From Patiria miniata (lineage: Eukaryota > Echinodermata > Asteroidea > Valvatida > Asterinidae), in the NCBI RefSeq assembly GCF_015706575.1, contig NW_024037072.1, forward strand, positions 4,283,001-4,347,000: a DNA stretch of 64,000 nt. Direction: 5' to 3'. The notes beneath the pieces were generated by a model. The model saw only the letters and a list, made by a program, of their open reading frames with translations. It searched no databases and had not been told where the DNA came from. The position numbers were made by a program, and so were the translations under genes. Below, piece by piece: positions 62,001-64,000 of the stretch (position 1 is its first letter; the number at the start of each line of letters is the position of its first letter).

Positions 62001-63475
62001 AATCTCAACAGAAAAAGAGAACTGTCCCCAATACGTATGTACAGTATCCTCAAAGAGCATCGTCATCAAGTGCTACAAAGAGCAGTGACTCTCAAATGAG
62101 CAGAAGCAATCTTCTCTCTGCTTACTATGGGAAGACTCCAGATGAACCAAAGAGTGCTTCCAAGAATAGTTTGGGAGGTGAACTTTCCAGAGAGAGTGAG
62201 GATTCGGTCAGGGCAGTCCGTGCCTCCAGTGACCCTTACGCTCCTGCCATTCAGAGTCTCCTGACTCACTTGGAGTCCCAACGGGCAGTATCGGCAGAGC
62301 ATGTCAGCAAAGCAAAGTCTGAGGTCTCAAAAGCTAGGACTTCATCCTCTGGCTCTGCAACACCAAGTCGAGCAGACAGCAATAGATCTGCAGGAAATGT
62401 TGCAGCTCCTGAGAAGCCAACATCAACTCCTGCCAAACCTGTTTGGCTGGAAGGACCCCTCCTTGCTAAATCCAAGCCCAGAAAATCTTCGGAGAGATCT
62501 GGAGAGCCTTCTTTTAAAAGTGCTTTTCCTAAACAATCTTGCCTGGCTGCCAGTAGTAAGCCGTCAAGCTTAAATATAGAATTATACCTATCCAGAAAAG
62601 CAACACCGGAGGAGGTATTGAGGCAAGAAAGGGCTGGTAAAACGTCAATAAATGTCAAATCTGAACCAGGATCTGCAAAACTAACTTCCAGTGTGTCTCG
62701 TACAGACAAACCTGAACCTTGTTCAGCGGTGAATAAAAAAGGTGCTGCTGCTTCTGAATCTGGTGCATTTCAAAACAAAACTGCTCTACCATCTGCCTCT
62801 GGAACGTCCTCAGAGCCTGAAGTAACTGTAGCAGAGCCTTCCTCAACTGATGAAACACCTCTCCAAGGAATCAAAGATGAGGGCTCTTCTTTGAATAACA
62901 CCTCAGTTTCTAGTGTGGTGGATTCCAAGCCTAAAGCAGCAAAGGATAGGTCGGTTGATAAGGATTCAAGCACGGATTCTCTTGTTGACAGCGGACAGGG
63001 CAAGAGCTTGCAGCCCAAGACACTAATGAGCATCTCATCCCTGAGGCAGGGAGAGGTGAAACAGTTAGACACGGAGTCACCTTGGGAGGTACGCCAAAGT
63101 GGCAGCACCCCAAGTCCCGAGGCCAGAGCTGTTGACAGCAACTTGTCATCTATTGATAAACTGAGCGTCAGAGCCACAGTTGACAAACCAGTCTGGGAAC
63201 CAAAACAAATGACAGACCAGGCTTCAACTGTTGATGGTTGTGGGGATGCCCTGCCCATCCCATCTGGGCACTCTTGTAGCCTTGATGAACCTCCAACATC
63301 CCTTGATTCTCAAGATACCGATTGTTCAGGGGAATGCAAGAAACAGGATGCAGCCAGTAGCAACCGGATAGAACTGGCTACAGCCGGTTCCACCCATCCC
63401 ATCTGGGAGCGAGGCGACAGCAGGAATGTGGATGGGGAGGAAGGGGACAACCAAGTGTGGCAGATGTTTATATAA
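11888..63475 (+). CDS. ANKIB1: ANKIB1-like RBR E3 ubiquitin ligase, whole spliced gene (21 coding exons)
   Basis: Joining 21 exons gives 4,641 nt, or 1,546 codons plus stop, with every phase matching and all introns GT-AG. Domain order: N-terminal MGSTSSK (fits an N-myristoylation motif), ankyrin repeats at about 46-200, acidic linker 208-225, UBA-like region 229-290, RING1 320-370, IBR 409-474, RING2 515-561 with presumed catalytic Cys528 in DGCNHM, Ariadne domain to about 740, UIMs at 755-768 and 910-923, then a disordered tail to 1546. In this family, ubiquitin passes from an E2 on RING1 to the RING2 cysteine and then to substrate, and the Ariadne domain is autoinhibitory in the well-studied members; that is family knowledge. 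Vertebrate ANKIB1 is about 1,090 residues as I recall, so this tail is several hundred residues longer. The start is chosen by homology and context (G at -3, G at +4). The substrate is unknown. Confidence 0.95.
12283..12398 (+). pseudogene. Decayed partial duplicate of exon 2 and its acceptor
   Basis: CTTGTCACAGGATTTTTATT parallels the real acceptor CTTGTCTCAGGATATTCAT at 12515, and the following bases keep GGCAACCC, AACGC, AACAGC and AACAACCAGA in the same order. One frame reads [11 protein letters not shown] against [13 protein letters not shown] one-base insertion after the acceptor breaks the frame. Downstream both share a CTGYAC...TGYATG pattern. Confidence 0.75.
12527..12773 (+). CDS. 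ANKIB1: Exon 2: residues 63-145, ankyrin region
   Basis: Acceptor TTGTCTCAG, donor GAG|GTACGG. It encodes [19 protein letters not shown], matching the second ankyrin repeat of vertebrate ANKIB1. A Tyr/Ser-rich insert ([14 protein letters not shown]) follows, then [10 protein letters not shown]. The exon ends in phase 0. Confidence 0.93.
12802..13312 (+). mobile_element. TTAA MITE, family C, copy 1 (intron 2)
   Basis: TTAA at 12798-12801 and 13313-13316. Terminal repeats AGCTATAGTCCATCATTTG and CAAATGATGGACTGTAGCT. It lies 28 nt after the exon 2 donor. Copies at 22659-23219 (reverse) and 29259-29802. TTAA with AG-type ends suggests a Kolobok-like origin (inference). Confidence 0.85.
13370..13665 (+). 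mobile_element. tRNA-derived SINE, plus strand
   Basis: Head: CCATGGTCCAGTGGTTATGG (box A) and GGGTTCGAACCCTG (box B). Then GCCCTTGGGCAAGACACTTA, CTCATGGCCTGATGAATGGG and AGCACCATATAAGCATTACA. Confidence 0.8.
13860..13978 (-). mobile_element. tRNA-like SINE head, minus strand
   Basis: On the minus strand CTGGCACAGTGGTTCTTTTC (box A) and CCAGGTTCGAATCCCAC (box B) are correctly spaced. The rest of the element is unclear. Confidence 0.55.
14128..14184 (+). CDS. ANKIB1: Exon 3: residues 146-164, ankyrin repeat start
   Basis: A 57-nt microexon-like exon with acceptor TTTTCAG and donor GAG|GTAAAA. It encodes [19 protein letters not shown], the canonical G-x-TALHYAA ankyrin helix. Both ends are phase 0, so skipping it would keep the frame but destroy one repeat. 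Confidence 0.93.
14831..14959 (+). CDS. ANKIB1: Exon 4: residues 165-207, end of ankyrin domain
   Basis: Acceptor TTCTACTCAG, donor TCG|GTGAGT. It encodes [13 protein letters not shown] then [18 protein letters not shown], completing one ankyrin repeat and starting the last. Both ends are phase 0. Confidence 0.93.
15021..15163. repeat. Near-perfect hairpin, 65-bp arms
   Basis: AATAATGAACGTTTGTTGAG with TGCAATGG, AGAATAATTTCAT, GGTGACAGATGAAATGTTC is mirrored to 15163 around a 13-nt loop. It starts 62 nt after the exon 4 donor. Confidence 0.9.
15168..15517. mobile_element. MITE-like element with about 40-bp inverted repeats
   Basis: TACAACACCTGAATAAATCC followed by TGTCATCTGATTGGT is mirrored at 15477-15514. 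The middle holds a TTCACCGTGCAATGGAA direct repeat and its inverse TTCCATTGCACTG. It shares the GTGCAATGG motif with the adjacent hairpin at 15021-15163. Confidence 0.7.
15944..16102. mobile_element. Palindromic MITE, about 48-bp arms
   Basis: CAAATATTGAATGCTT, GTGGT, GTAAAACTA, GCCTCCC in order are mirrored by GGGAGGCTTAGTTTTAC...AAGCATTCAATATTTG. The loop holds a smaller CCCTCGGCTTCGCCTCGGG hairpin. Confidence 0.85.
16555..16608 (+). CDS. ANKIB1: Exon 5: residues 208-225, acidic linker
   Basis: A 54-nt exon with acceptor CACCGCAG and donor GAG|GTAAGA. It encodes [18 protein letters not shown], an acidic linker like the one between the ankyrin and UBA-like parts of ANKIB1. Phase 0 at both ends; it could be skipped without a frameshift. 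Confidence 0.85.
17542..17908 (+). mobile_element. GGCC-ended MITE, family E, copy 1 (33 nt before exon 6)
   Basis: Ends GGCCAAAAAAAG...TTTCTGGTATGCGCG and CCATACCAGAAACCGGAGA...TTTTTTGCC. The interior (ACTGGTTTGACTGGAATCCT, AAGCTTTATGTGGCCTCTCT) is shared with 24518-24882 and, inverted, 51602-51971. Confidence 0.85.
17942..18059 (+). CDS. ANKIB1: Exon 6: residues 226-264, UBA-like region first half
   Basis: Acceptor TTTGTTCCAG, donor G|GTACGT, ending in phase 1. It encodes [20 protein letters not shown] and then [12 protein letters not shown], the UBA-like segment of Ariadne ligases. A MITE ends only 33 nt before the acceptor, and the reading frame stays open upstream from 17663 through the MITE into this exon. 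Confidence 0.93.
18744..19101 (+). mobile_element. TTAA element, family D (piggyBac-like ends), copy 1
   Basis: TTAA at 18740-18743 and 19102-19105. Ends CCCTAACTCCC and GGCAGTTAGGT form a short inverted repeat. AATCCTGCAAAATCCT-type units repeat near both ends. It lies 46 nt before exon 7. A second, highly similar copy is at 42965-43378. TTAA/CCCT suggests piggyBac ancestry (inference). Confidence 0.75.
19152..19315 (+). CDS. ANKIB1: Exon 7: residues 265-319, UBA-like second half and linker
   Basis: A long T-tract precedes the acceptor TTCAG; the donor is ATG|GTAAAT. It encodes [20 protein letters not shown] and a charged, Pro-containing linker. Ends in phase 0. The linker before RING1 is poorly conserved relative to vertebrates. 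Confidence 0.93.
19470..19705 (+). repeat. Decayed element resembling 34361-34545
   Basis: Shares TTGGCAAGTATTTGCGCTGC, AATTTG.AAAA.TTGA and TTCATGCTTG-type ends with the element at 34361. Confidence 0.5.
20205..20575 (+). repeat. Dispersed repeat X, copy 2
   Basis: Same block order as 5835-6256. The motif TCACTCGCATTAC also recurs just upstream (19828, 20010), so the element may begin near 19800. Confidence 0.7.
20589..20752 (+). repeat. Recent tandem duplication, 82 bp x 2
   Basis: 20589-20670 and 20671-20752 differ at one base (GTCGTTTTCTC against GTCGTGTTCTC). The second copy ends 30 nt before exon 8, inside the branch-point region. Confidence 0.95.
20783..20871 (+). CDS. ANKIB1: Exon 8: residues 320-348, RING1 first part
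   Basis: Acceptor CCCGACAG, donor AAAG|GTGAGA. It begins exactly at the first zinc ligand. Cys320, Cys323, Cys338, His340, Cys343 and Cys346 are RING1 ligands, and Ile322 is the hydrophobic E2-contact position between the first two Cys. Ends in phase 2. Confidence 0.94.
21159..21637 (+). mobile_element. TTAA MITE, family A, copy 1 (36 nt before exon 9)
   Basis: TTAA at 21155-21158 and 21638-21641. The start AGGGCATATGCAGTGG and end CATATCATGGCCCAT are a decayed inverted repeat. The interior shares GTGATGTCATT, GCGCCCTCGGTTGTC and GGAAAAGCATGGA with the copies at 39019 and 57886. Confidence 0.75.
21674..21818 (+). CDS. ANKIB1: Exon 9: residues 349-397, RING1 end and linker
   Basis: Acceptor TGTTTTAG, donor AAC|GTAAGA. 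Cys365 and Cys370 (VCPGYDC) complete RING1. RYLQFDIN at the end matches the ANKIB1 RING1-IBR linker helix. A TTAA-flanked MITE ends 36 nt upstream of the acceptor. Confidence 0.94.
21930..22145. repeat. Fragment related to family F
   Basis: Contains ACACAAACGTGTGT, TCTTTTGTTTGTACTCTAAC and GGTTTTGTACACG, all in the order seen in the F elements at 42342 and 59727, but diverged. Confidence 0.5.
22326..22450 (+). mobile_element. SINE 3' half
   Basis: CGACCTGATGAACAGGGGTA, GTGAAGCGCTTTGAGACAT, AAGCGCTATATAAGCACCAC and an (ATT)n tail match the body of the SINE at 3930 and 13370. The tRNA-like head is missing. Confidence 0.75.
22659..23219 (-). mobile_element. TTAA MITE, family C, copy 2 (102 nt before exon 10)
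   Basis: TTAA at 22655-22658 and 23220-23223. Ends AGGTATAGTCCATCATTTG and CAAATGATGGACTGTAGCT. Reverse orientation to 12802-13312. Confidence 0.85.
23322..23515 (+). CDS. ANKIB1: Exon 10: residues 398-461, IBR first part
   Basis: Acceptor GTCGGCAG, donor TG|GTGAGT in phase 2. [12 protein letters not shown] supplies Cys409 and Cys414; [11 protein letters not shown] supplies Cys454, His458 and Cys461. A Ser/Pro/Thr-rich loop (about 424-449) sits between them, also present in vertebrate ANKIB1 but longer here. Confidence 0.94.
23707..23795 (+). CDS. ANKIB1: Exon 11: residues 462-491, IBR end and IBR-RING2 helix
   Basis: Acceptor CTGCAG, donor T|GTAAGA in phase 1. Cys464, His469 and Cys472/Cys474 finish the IBR. 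The sequence [17 protein letters not shown] is the helix leading towards RING2. The run Cys472-473-474 has one Cys more than expected for ligands. Confidence 0.93.
24243..24373 (+). CDS. ANKIB1: Exon 12: residues 492-535, RING2 with catalytic cysteine
   Basis: Acceptor CCTGATTCAG, donor AAG|GTAAAG. It carries NSKPCPKC (Cys515, Cys518) and DGCNHMKC, where Cys528 aligns with the thioester-forming cysteine of Ariadne RBR ligases and Cys533 binds zinc. All catalytic features are intact, so an active E3 is predicted. Confidence 0.95.
24518..24882 (+). mobile_element. GGCC-ended MITE, family E, copy 2 (107 nt before exon 13)
   Basis: Ends GGCCCCCCAAAAAAGTCTCC and CCGGAGACTTTTTTTTGGCC. The interior is about 80-85% like copy 1 by eye. 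Confidence 0.85.
24990..25124 (+). CDS. ANKIB1: Exon 13: residues 536-580, RING2 end and start of Ariadne domain
   Basis: Acceptor TTGACAG, donor [18 protein letters not shown] gives Cys536, Cys541 and Cys544. GGYFRCNRF with Cys561 follows and then a charged helix. Three tandem intronic units begin within about 15 nt of the donor. Confidence 0.94.
25130..25412 (+). repeat. Three tandem units of about 92 bp at the start of intron 13
   Basis: Each unit has TTGGCTAYGGCTTGCAA, a CCTATGTAGGTG-like centre, TCTGAAGCCACTTC and TAAGGCCATATTCA. GGCTAYGG occurs at 25147, 25240 and 25331. Confidence 0.9.
25605..25761 (+). CDS. ANKIB1: Exon 14: residues 581-632, Ariadne domain helices
   Basis: Acceptor TTTTTACAG, donor TCAG|GTGAGA in phase 1. 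[19 protein letters not shown] matches the conserved Ariadne-domain helix seen in ARIH1 and ANKIB1 (known to fold over RING2 in ARIH1). Copies of the donor-like sequence recur through the next intron. Confidence 0.94.
25785..26395 (+). repeat. Decayed tandem repeat filling intron 14, units of about 85 bp
   Basis: TAGACTCTGCTCAAGGCTTTCAGGTGAGG-type sequence recurs near 25820, 26020, 26093, 26175, 26260 and 26347, each followed by variants of GAATTGGGATGGGG. Several units keep CAGGTGAG, identical to the true exon 14 donor. Confidence 0.85.
26448..26584 (+). CDS. ANKIB1: Exon 15: residues 633-678, Ariadne domain
   Basis: Acceptor ATGTTTTAG, donor CAG|GTGAGT. It encodes [20 protein letters not shown] and KQIFEFMQ, the RRxLxxSYxxGYYL-type signature of Ariadne domains. 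Ends in phase 0. Confidence 0.95.
26891..27291. mobile_element. Palindromic element with two outward-facing tRNA-like arms
   Basis: Arms of about 188 nt (26891-27078 and 27105-27291) pair around a 26-nt loop at roughly 85% identity. The outer half of each arm is tRNA-like. The right arm has GGATAGCTCAGTTGGTAGAG (box A) and GGTTCAAACCCC (box B), a D-stem, and a CCGGA/TCCGG anticodon stem with loop ACGATAA (GAT). Acceptor stems are imperfect, so these are not functional tRNA genes. Confidence 0.85.
27549..27776 (+). CDS. ANKIB1: Exon 16: residues 679-754, Ariadne domain end
   Basis: Acceptor CACCCCAG, donor [28 protein letters not shown] then [21 protein letters not shown] are the last Ariadne helices. 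A Pro/Arg stretch and an acidic end (ESDSDEE) lead into the first UIM. Length is 228 nt, phase 0 at both ends, flanked by inverted copies of a tRNA-like repeat. Confidence 0.94.
27872..28088 (+). mobile_element. Half copy (loop plus right arm) of the tRNA-arm palindrome
   Basis: Starts inside the loop sequence (AATGTTGCT.GCATTGTGAC) and continues through CCCTGGCTGCATGGCATG to GGGCTGGATAGCTCAGTCAG and GGTTCAAACCCTGC. Its T-stem and acceptor stem pair fully, but its anticodon stem has a mismatch. It lies 95 nt after exon 16. Confidence 0.85.
28833..28989 (+). CDS. ANKIB1: Exon 17: residues 755-806, first UIM
   Basis: Acceptor CCCGTGCAG, donor GAG|GTACCG in phase 1. [21 protein letters not shown] sequence, read across the exon 16/17 junction, fits the UIM consensus (acidic-x-Phi-x-x-Ala-x3-Ser-x2-Glu) with Phe758, Ala761, Ser765 and Glu768. 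UIMs bind ubiquitin. A Gln/Ser-rich linker follows. Confidence 0.92.
29085..29250 (+). mobile_element. tRNA-derived SINE fragment
   Basis: ACCCGGTTTAGTGGTTGAGAG (box A region) and GGTCATGGGTTCAAGTCCCA (box B) are spaced as in a tRNA. No clear tail. Confidence 0.65.
29259..29802 (+). mobile_element. TTAA MITE, family C, copy 3 (52 nt before exon 18)
   Basis: TTAA at 29255-29258 and 29803-29806. Ends AGGTACAGAAAATCATTTG and CAAATGATCTACTCTACTT. Same orientation as copy 1. Confidence 0.8.
29855..30047 (+). CDS. ANKIB1: Exon 18: residues 807-870, degenerate UIM and Ser/Thr/Asn-rich linker
   Basis: Acceptor AATCACAG, donor GG|GTGAGT in phase 2. [20 protein letters not shown] has the UIM core L-x-x-Ala-x3-Ser (Ala821, Ser825) but lacks the trailing acid. 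A low-complexity [11 protein letters not shown] tract encoded by AGC/AAC repeats follows. Confidence 0.87.
30130..30420 (-). mobile_element. SINE, minus strand
   Basis: On the minus strand a tRNA-like head with GTGGTCTAGCGGCAGGGCAT and GGGTTCGAGCCCCG, then CTTGAGTAAGGCACTTTACC as in the other SINEs. Confidence 0.65.
31545..31750 (+). repeat. Tandem duplicate, about 85 bp twice with 35 bp between
   Basis: CAAGCCACCTTGATGGAGTG and CAAGCCACCTTAATTGAGTG each start a block continuing GCCTACGTGCCAAGAGACGT and GGAACACATTGA. Confidence 0.9.
32036..32432 (-). mobile_element. SINE, minus strand, with (ATT)n tail
   Basis: An (AAT)n tract at 32038-32063 is the tail; AAGGCGCTACATAAATACGG follows on the minus strand. 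The body has CCTTCGGATGGGACG and TTAACG..GATCC; the head near 32375-32430 has CGGTGTTCAACTCGTG and an altered box B. Confidence 0.7.
33210..33233. repeat. Perfect 24-bp palindrome
   Basis: Half-site TTTATTGCGCAG followed by its exact complement, with no spacer. Confidence 0.9.
34361..34545. mobile_element. Palindromic MITE, about 60-bp arms
   Basis: AAAGCCCGGTTCATACT at the left pairs with AGTTTAAACCGGGCTT at the right; GCGAATGCAAATTTG and GTGATGTCATG also pair. TTAA at 34544-34547. Confidence 0.8.
35770..36030 (+). mobile_element. G-rich hAT-like fragment
   Basis: Starts CAGGGGCGGATCTAGC, a hAT-type terminus, then G-runs and CATGCCCCAGGAAAATTTTG. A second poly-G lies at 36007-36026. No matching right end or target duplication was found. 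Confidence 0.5.
36464..36789. mobile_element. E-related MITE subfamily
   Basis: GGCCAAAAAAATAAGTACTC with GGTCTCTGGTCAG is mirrored by CTGACCAGAGACCG...TTTTTTTTTGGCC. Organised like family E but with different interior and inverted repeat sequence. Confidence 0.75.
37471..38014 (-). mobile_element. TTAA MITE, family A, copy 2
   Basis: TTAA at 37467-37470 and 38015-38018. Ends AGGGTCCATGCGATGAATTT and TTGCATGGGCCC. Interior GGGGGCGCTGTTGCTGTGAT matches the reverse strand of copies 3 and 4. Confidence 0.85.
38375..38745 (-). mobile_element. TTAA MITE, family B, truncated copy
   Basis: Right end GCAAATGTTGTATTTTCCCT with TTAA at 38746-38749. The left end is missing. Contains GTAGTCTGGTTCCCTGACTC and the central palindrome at 38554-38581. 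Confidence 0.8.
39019..39578 (+). mobile_element. TTAA MITE, family A, copy 3
   Basis: TTAA at 39015-39018, then AGGGTCCATGTAATGTAA. Contains GACGTCACAGCAACAGCGCC and ends in CCTAAGAAAAATTCACTGCG without a clean TTAA. Confidence 0.85.
40658..41045 (+). mobile_element. Truncated family A MITE joined to a hAT-like fragment
   Basis: TTAA at 40654 with ATGGCCCACGCAATGTAATA and AATGCAATCCTTGAAA is the family A start. It breaks at about 40710, where CAGTGGCGCACCCAGGATTT, a hAT-type terminus, begins. Confidence 0.6.
41046..41568 (+). mobile_element. TTAA MITE, family B, copy 1
   Basis: TTAA at 41042-41045 and 41569-41572. Ends GGGAAAATACAACATTTGC and CAATGATGTACATTCCCT. The centre holds CCAACGCTGGTCGG with a partly changed partner. 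Confidence 0.85.
41930..42041 (+). mobile_element. Truncated family F element
   Basis: Shares GTTTTCTAGTTGAGGTCGTCC, CCTGTCCTCATTTCATCGATG and CACGTGTGTGTCCTCG with the complete F copies. It ends where the next element begins. Confidence 0.65.
42042..42310. mobile_element. MITE with CTATGTGGAC ends
   Basis: CTATGTGGAC at 42042 and GTCCACATAG at 42301-42310. An inner GTTATGTGGACACGGC...GTCCACATAAC palindrome at 42230-42260 repeats the terminal motif. Confidence 0.75.
42342..42534 (+). mobile_element. Family F element, complete copy 1
   Basis: CGTTTGTTTATGATGTAAAT and its mirror at 42509-42534 (about 25 bp). Interior TGTACACGTTTTCTAATGGA and GATTTGGTTCCTGTCCTCGA. Confidence 0.85.
42965..43378 (+). 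mobile_element. Family D element, copy 2
   Basis: Nearly the same as 18744-19101 over most of its length, with a 50-nt insertion near the start (an extra GCAAAATCTTCCAATTGGCC unit). Clean TTAA flanks are absent. Confidence 0.85.
44647..45172 (-). mobile_element. TTAA MITE, family B, copy 2
   Basis: TTAA at 44643-44646 and 45173-45176. Ends AGGGAATGTACATCATTGGC and GCAAATGTTGTATTTTCACT. The central palindrome is at 44986-45013. Confidence 0.9.
45370..45660 (+). other. GC-rich open segment of unknown nature
   Basis: Two overlapping frames stay open (up to 161 codons from 45373). One reads [19 protein letters not shown]. No splice sites with a phase fitting exons 18 and 19 were found and no family is recognised. 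It could be an old pseudogene, a conserved regulatory element or chance. Confidence 0.3.
45965..47320 (+). repeat. Direct duplicate blocks 45990-46110 and 47175-47305
   Basis: Both contain GGCCCACCT/AGCCCACCT, TGCTGATCACGAAAA/TGTTGATCACGAAAA, CAAGTCTT and AATCCATTTCT in the same order; about 75% identity. Confidence 0.7.
46838..46975. mobile_element. Palindromic element, about 60-bp arms
   Basis: GTCTGTACTGAAGACGTCAC with GCTTTGTTTAC is mirrored by GTAAACAAAGTGTGATGTCA with TCAGTACAGA. Confidence 0.8.
47463..47551 (+). CDS. ANKIB1: Exon 19: residues 871-900, Ser/Thr/Asn-rich linker
   Basis: Acceptor GTTTTTCAG, donor TCAG|GTGAGT. It encodes [20 protein letters not shown], continuing the linker style of exon 18. 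Entry phase 2 and exit phase 1 join exons 18 and 20 without a break. The call rests on splice sites, phase and composition, as the sequence is not conserved. Confidence 0.75.
49093..49611 (+). mobile_element. TTAA MITE, family B, copy 3 (111 nt before exon 20)
   Basis: TTAA at 49089-49092 and 49612-49615. Ends AGGGAAGATACAACATTTGC and GCAAATGTTGTACATTCCCT. Its central palindrome (49246-49273) is perfect: half-site CCAACGCTGGTCGG and its complement. Confidence 0.92.
49723..49806 (+). CDS. ANKIB1: Exon 20: residues 901-928, second UIM
   Basis: Acceptor TCCGACAG, donor [27 protein letters not shown] is a textbook UIM (Phe913, Ala916, Ser920, Glu923) and resembles the AIQLSLQES of vertebrate ANKIB1. 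The exon is 84 nt with phase 1 at both ends, so skipping would remove just this UIM in frame. Confidence 0.93.
50793..50808. promoter_or_regulatory. RFX-type X-box
   Basis: GGTTGCCATGACAACC is a near-symmetric match to the X-box bound by RFX transcription factors. It sits in a GC-rich, repeat-free block (50640-50950) that contrasts with the AT-rich intron. Function is inference. Confidence 0.45.
51602..51971 (-). mobile_element. GGCC-ended MITE, family E, copy 3
   Basis: Ends GGCCAAAACAAAAAGTTGCC and CCGGAGACTTTTTTTGTTGG. The interior is the reverse complement of copies 1 and 2. Confidence 0.88.
52873..53871. mobile_element. Tc1/mariner-type element with about 200-bp inverted repeats
   Basis: TA at 52871 and 53872 flank CAGGAGAGTCAAAAATAGCG and its mirror ending CTCGCCCTG. 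The arms (52873-53080 and 53665-53871) stay alignable throughout. There is no transposase ORF; the centre is a second element. Confidence 0.85.
53174..53497. mobile_element. piggyBac-like MITE nested in the mariner-type element
   Basis: TTAA at 53170-53173 and 53498-53501. Ends CCCTTACCCT and its inverted counterpart AGAGTAAGGG. The interior repeats CCTCCAAY..TGCC motifs. Confidence 0.75.
54616..54799. mobile_element. hAT-type MITE with perfect 8-bp target duplication
   Basis: ATTGCACA occurs at 54608-54615 and 54800-54807. Ends CATGGGCGTCGCGAGG and CCTGGCGACGCCCATG. Length 184 bp with internal G- and C-runs at opposite ends. Confidence 0.9.
56033..56442 (+). mobile_element. hAT-type MITE with 8-bp target duplication
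   Basis: Ends CAGTGGCATAGCCAGGATTT and AGGATATGCCACTG. Flanks GAGCCAGG (56025-56032) and GAGCTGGG (56443-56450) match at 7 of 8 bases. Three poly-G runs inside. Confidence 0.85.
57886..58406 (+). mobile_element. TTAA MITE, family A, copy 4
   Basis: The start is decayed (CGGGCCATGCAATG); the end GAAAAATTCATCGCACGGCC with TTAA at 58407-58410 is clean. Interior ATGACATCACAGCAACAGCG. Confidence 0.88.
59320..59560 (+). repeat. G-rich repeat fragment, probably hAT-derived
   Basis: GTAGTGGATCTAAGGGGGGG at the start and G/A-rich run at 59483-59518 then GTCCCCCCAAGCAGGACA. No terminal repeats found. Confidence 0.5.
59727..59924 (+). mobile_element. Family F element, complete copy 2
   Basis: CGTTTGTTTATGGTGTAAAT and its mirror at 59899-59924. 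Interior matches 42342-42534. Confidence 0.88.
61620..63475 (+). CDS. ANKIB1: Exon 21: residues 929-1546 and stop, long disordered tail
   Basis: Acceptor TGTCCACAG; the frame is open for 1,856 nt to TAA at 63473-63475. The start ([19 protein letters not shown]) has an acidic/Leu pattern, followed by a Ser/Lys/Arg-rich basic patch ([13 protein letters not shown]), then a long Ser/Pro/Lys/Glu disordered region. Six tryptophans lie in similar settings (1053, 1204, 1417, 1454, 1524, 1542), four of them in P-x(0,1)-W-E. There is no recognisable folded domain. It is much longer than the vertebrate tail. Confidence 0.92.
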
Positions 63476-64000
63476 TGACACTAAAATTAGTAGAGTCAAT
63501 AGTCCTCAGAATAAATTGCAAATAATGCTTGATGACATTTGTTGGCTATTCAGGGTCTTTTTGCAGGAGGCTTGTAGGGTCTTCTTGCAGGAGGCTTGCC
63601 AGTGGTTAGGTTTAAAACCTTCTTTCATGCCCTGTGGCCAATTTTACGGAGTTACCAAGAACCAAAATTTAAAATTAAGCATAGAACTTTCTACTCACAG
63701 AAAATATTTACCGAGCAAAAGCAGCTAATATCAGCTAAAATGTCATTGGATGTATTCTTTTTTTGATTGGTTCTTAGCTGATGTTTTTTTCTCAGGACAT
63801 AAATATGCTGAGCACAATTTACTTCTGACCAGCTCCTCGGAAATTTGCCCTGTTTCTTTTTCCACCTTTCCAACTCTATCAAAAGCTGTGTTCACATTGC
63901 ACTTTTTTTGGTAACATTAAGAGAGACTTTTTTCAACCTAACCAAATTAAGTCCAGTATCGACTGTCAATTTTAATTTTTACGGTCCGTAGCGGTAAGTT
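63476..64000 (+). other. 3'UTR, incomplete
   Basis: AT-rich sequence after the stop, with no further ORF. An AATAAA signal lies at 63510-63515, unusually close to the stop. A 20-nt direct repeat (TTTTTGCAGGAGGCTTG-like) occurs at about 63560-63600. The true end may lie outside the window. Confidence 0.6.
63510..63515 (+). terminator. Possible polyadenylation signal AATAAA
   Basis: Canonical AATAAA 35 nt after the stop codon. Use would give a very short 3'UTR, so a more distal site is equally possible. Confidence 0.35.

Noticed and set aside
62066..63258. Minus-strand ORFs opposite exon 21
   Set aside because: Shadow frames of the Ser-rich coding exon; no start context, splice signals or recognisable domain.
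61820..63475. A 551-codon ORF as a separate gene
   Set aside because: It is the 3' part of the terminal ANKIB1 exon. The frame continues upstream to the acceptor at 61619 and joins exon 20 in phase; the apparent start is only a TTG.

Overview
The window is eukaryotic nuclear DNA, probably from a marine invertebrate. An invertebrate deuterostome such as an echinoderm is my best guess; it is inferred from the protein's closeness to vertebrate ANKIB1 and the repeat style, not proven. It carries one protein-coding gene, on the + strand, broken into 21 coding exons with GT-AG introns. The spliced product is 1,546 residues and every junction keeps phase. It is the orthologue of ANKIB1 (ankyrin repeat and IBR domain-containing 1), an Ariadne-family RBR E3 ubiquitin ligase.

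Layout. 1-186 is a long palindromic element. About 190-365 is a CpG-rich stretch ending in a strong splice donor and is probably the non-coding first exon. 366-11786 is intron 1 of the transcript. The start codon is at 11888. Exons 1-5 (11888-16608) encode the N-terminal myristoylation-type motif, the ankyrin repeats and an acidic linker. Exons 6-7 encode the UBA-like region. Exons 8-13 (20783-25124) encode RING1-IBR-RING2 with the presumed catalytic Cys528. Exons 14-16 encode the Ariadne domain. Exons 17-20 carry two clear UIMs and one degenerate one. Exon 21 (61620-63475) encodes a 618-residue disordered tail. A 17.4 kb intron (30048-47462) and an 11.8 kb intron (49807-61619) split the UIM region. 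Exons are GC-rich and clean; introns are AT-rich.

The rest is mostly short non-autonomous mobile DNA. I could define several families from copies inside the window: at least three TTAA-flanked MITE families of about 0.5 kb, piggyBac-like TTAA/CCCT elements, a Tc1/mariner-type element with long inverted repeats, hAT-type elements with 8-bp target duplications and G-runs, a family with GGCC termini, several tRNA-derived SINEs, and a 5'-truncated non-LTR retrotransposon tail. No transposase or complete reverse transcriptase ORF is present.

The most unusual observations are: (1) MITE ends crowd against splice acceptors, seven of them within about 110 nt; (2) a palindromic element has two outward-facing tRNA-like arms, and a half copy lies across exon 16; (3) a MITE family has a central palindrome whose arms co-vary between copies; (4) a decayed copy of the start of exon 2 lies in the preceding intron; (5) a Pro-x-Trp-Glu motif recurs in the disordered tail; (6) intron 14 is built from tandem units that repeat a splice-donor-like sequence. 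I saw no bacterial, viral, CRISPR or operon-like system.
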